Positions 62,756 through 64,000 of a stretch of 64,000 nucleotides of DNA are shown here, in pieces. Position 1 is the stretch's first letter, and each line of letters begins with the position of its first letter. The DNA comes from Cyrtodaria siliqua (taxonomy: Eukaryota; Mollusca; Bivalvia; Adapedonta; Hiatellidae), in the NCBI GenBank assembly GCA_037043455.1, contig JAWPHD010011463.1, positions 1 to 64,000 of the forward strand. Direction: 5' to 3'. The notes beneath the pieces are model-generated. The model saw only the letters and a program-made list of their open reading frames with translations. It was not told the origin of the DNA and searched no databases. The position numbers were made by a program, and so were the translations under genes.

Positions 62756-63300
62756 CCGTATTTCCTCTAATAGTAGCTCCCGGGCGCTATGCAAAGTGCG
62801 AAGGGGGGTGATACTTTTATGATACAAATTTTCAATATATTTCAGTTCCTTTCCCCGACTGTTTCCTTATAGAATTACTGTACGGGCATCTTTTACTGTT
62901 ACACTGGTATTGACTAAACCTAAACCCGACAATGTACTGAGTATATTACTGTCACCACTCTGCATCTGTATGATACACATTTCCGTCAAACTTGACAATT
63001 ACAACACGTGTTGGTTGCGTATAAATTAAATAATAATAAAAGAAACTAAATAGTAAAATGAAAGAAACAAGATAAATAAAAGTGGTAATTTGTATTGATG
63101 ATGATAGCACTTTAAGGTTTATGTCATAGATCATACTGGTGTCGAAGGTAAAAAACTCCCATTATCAAATCCATTAGCGGTAAAGACGAAAAACAGTGTG
63201 TGTTTTTTAGGAACTTTTAGATTTTTTAAGAAGGTAAAGTTTCTAAAAAGAGGTGGGGGTGCTTCTATTAGGGACGGTGCTTCTAATATAGGAAATACAG
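62756..63300. mobile_element. C-rich TA MITE, longer copy
   Basis: 545 bp between TA dinucleotides (62754-62755, 63301-63302). Left end CCGTATTTCCTCTAATAGTA then GCTCCCGGGCGC; right end (inverted) CTGTATTTCCTATATTAGAA then GCACC. Same family as 29949 with a different interior and no transposase. Confidence 0.8.
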
Positions 63301-63302
63301 TA

Positions 63303-64000
63303 TTATTAATTTAATATATAATAGGTAAATTTACATCACAGAGAAACGTGAACGTATTACCATCAACTTGTATTGGTTTTGTGTGATAATTAGAACCTCA
63401 GAAAATCATCTATTATTTATTAAACTCTTTAGCAAACATTATTTGGTGCTCGACAAGCTGTCGCATTGTATCTTTTTGCAAACTTGTTTAATAAATTCTA
63501 TAATAAATCAGCACTCGATCATATAAGATCAGCTATTATATCTGCCAAGAAATTAATATATAATCATTCTTCTCCCATTACCACTAAACTTGAATCAACA
63601 AAATATTTTTTACCAGTATGGTGTCGGGGAGTCTTAACTCTTACCTAGCATTGCAGAGTTAGTTACGTTGAACTTTTGGGCATTACAAATATGGTTGTAC
63701 GGACATAACAAAAATGAAATCTTGATTATTTAATTATTACACGTCTTTCATATTCAATGTGTGTCTGTGACAACAGATAATATTTTATTTATTGACTTGG
63801 GGGAAATGGGTAGATTTGGGTGTTTCGTGACACCCGTTAGAAGGAATAGTTAAGGTACCACATGATATTTTGGCTACTTCATTGGTTTAGATAGGAAGTT
63901 TCCACTCTGTATGTTGTTATTTCAATATTTAAAACCAGATTTTTCCCTCCTGACAAGATATGACGTGGATATGGGTGTAGAACCACTGTTCTGACTTATT
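63303..64000. other. Unassigned DNA to window edge
   Basis: No gene or repeat recognised. A small hairpin GGGTGT-TTCGTG-ACACCC lies at about 63819-63836. Confidence 0.45.

Overview
This is a eukaryotic, almost gene-free, repeat-dense window. The base composition is AT-rich with small CpG-rich islands. The repeat types point to a mollusc, most likely a bivalve: tRNA-headed SINEs with AATTC-type tails, many non-autonomous elements with tandem cores, an ACGG microsatellite and a 3' hairpin (the architecture described for bivalve 'pearl'/Helitron-like HINE elements), a DIRS retrotransposon, and a 67-bp satellite. The lineage is inferred from repeat style, since no host marker gene was found.

Layout. 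1-4055: satellite array of about 60 copies of a 67-bp monomer, open at the left edge. 4056-8785: fragments of several repeats and one SINE with perfect target-site duplications (TSDs). 8788-9750: internally deleted mariner. 10780-12560: second tandem array (49/55 bp). 12811-15113: candidate THAP-encoding TTAA transposon, probably Kolobok-like. 15700-16300: possible host exons on the minus strand. 17300-20135: a SINE split by a 2.4-kb HINE-like element. 20830-21135: GAT-type microsatellite. 21637-24275: SINE and HINE-like elements in a 24-bp minisatellite. 25000-26760: HINE cores, a SINE and T-rich DNA. 26848-30871: several TA- or TIR-flanked MITEs. 30935-37509: a complete DIRS element on the minus strand, with gag-like ORF, RT/RNase H/methyltransferase-like ORF, tyrosine recombinase ORF, inverted terminal repeats and internal complementary region. 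37510-42020: SINEs, a TTAA MITE and another HINE. 42425-44243: a composite structure of two 471-bp TIR elements flanking 877 bp, with a TAGA TSD. 45000-48800: SINE, foldbacks, a 36-bp perfect palindrome and HINEs. 49668-51275: HINE with a second HINE nested in it and a MITE fragment inside that. 52000-64000: diverged HINEs, two minisatellites, SINEs, a foldback and a C-rich TA MITE.

The only clearly protein-coding module that looks intact is the DIRS element. Its three ORFs cover capsid/RNA binding, cDNA synthesis and tyrosine-recombinase integration, and the joined-end complement (ICR) matches both outer ends exactly. All other coding traces (mariner, THAP, acidic ORF) are fragments or domain-only. 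Most short open frames are repeats read through and are not annotated as genes.
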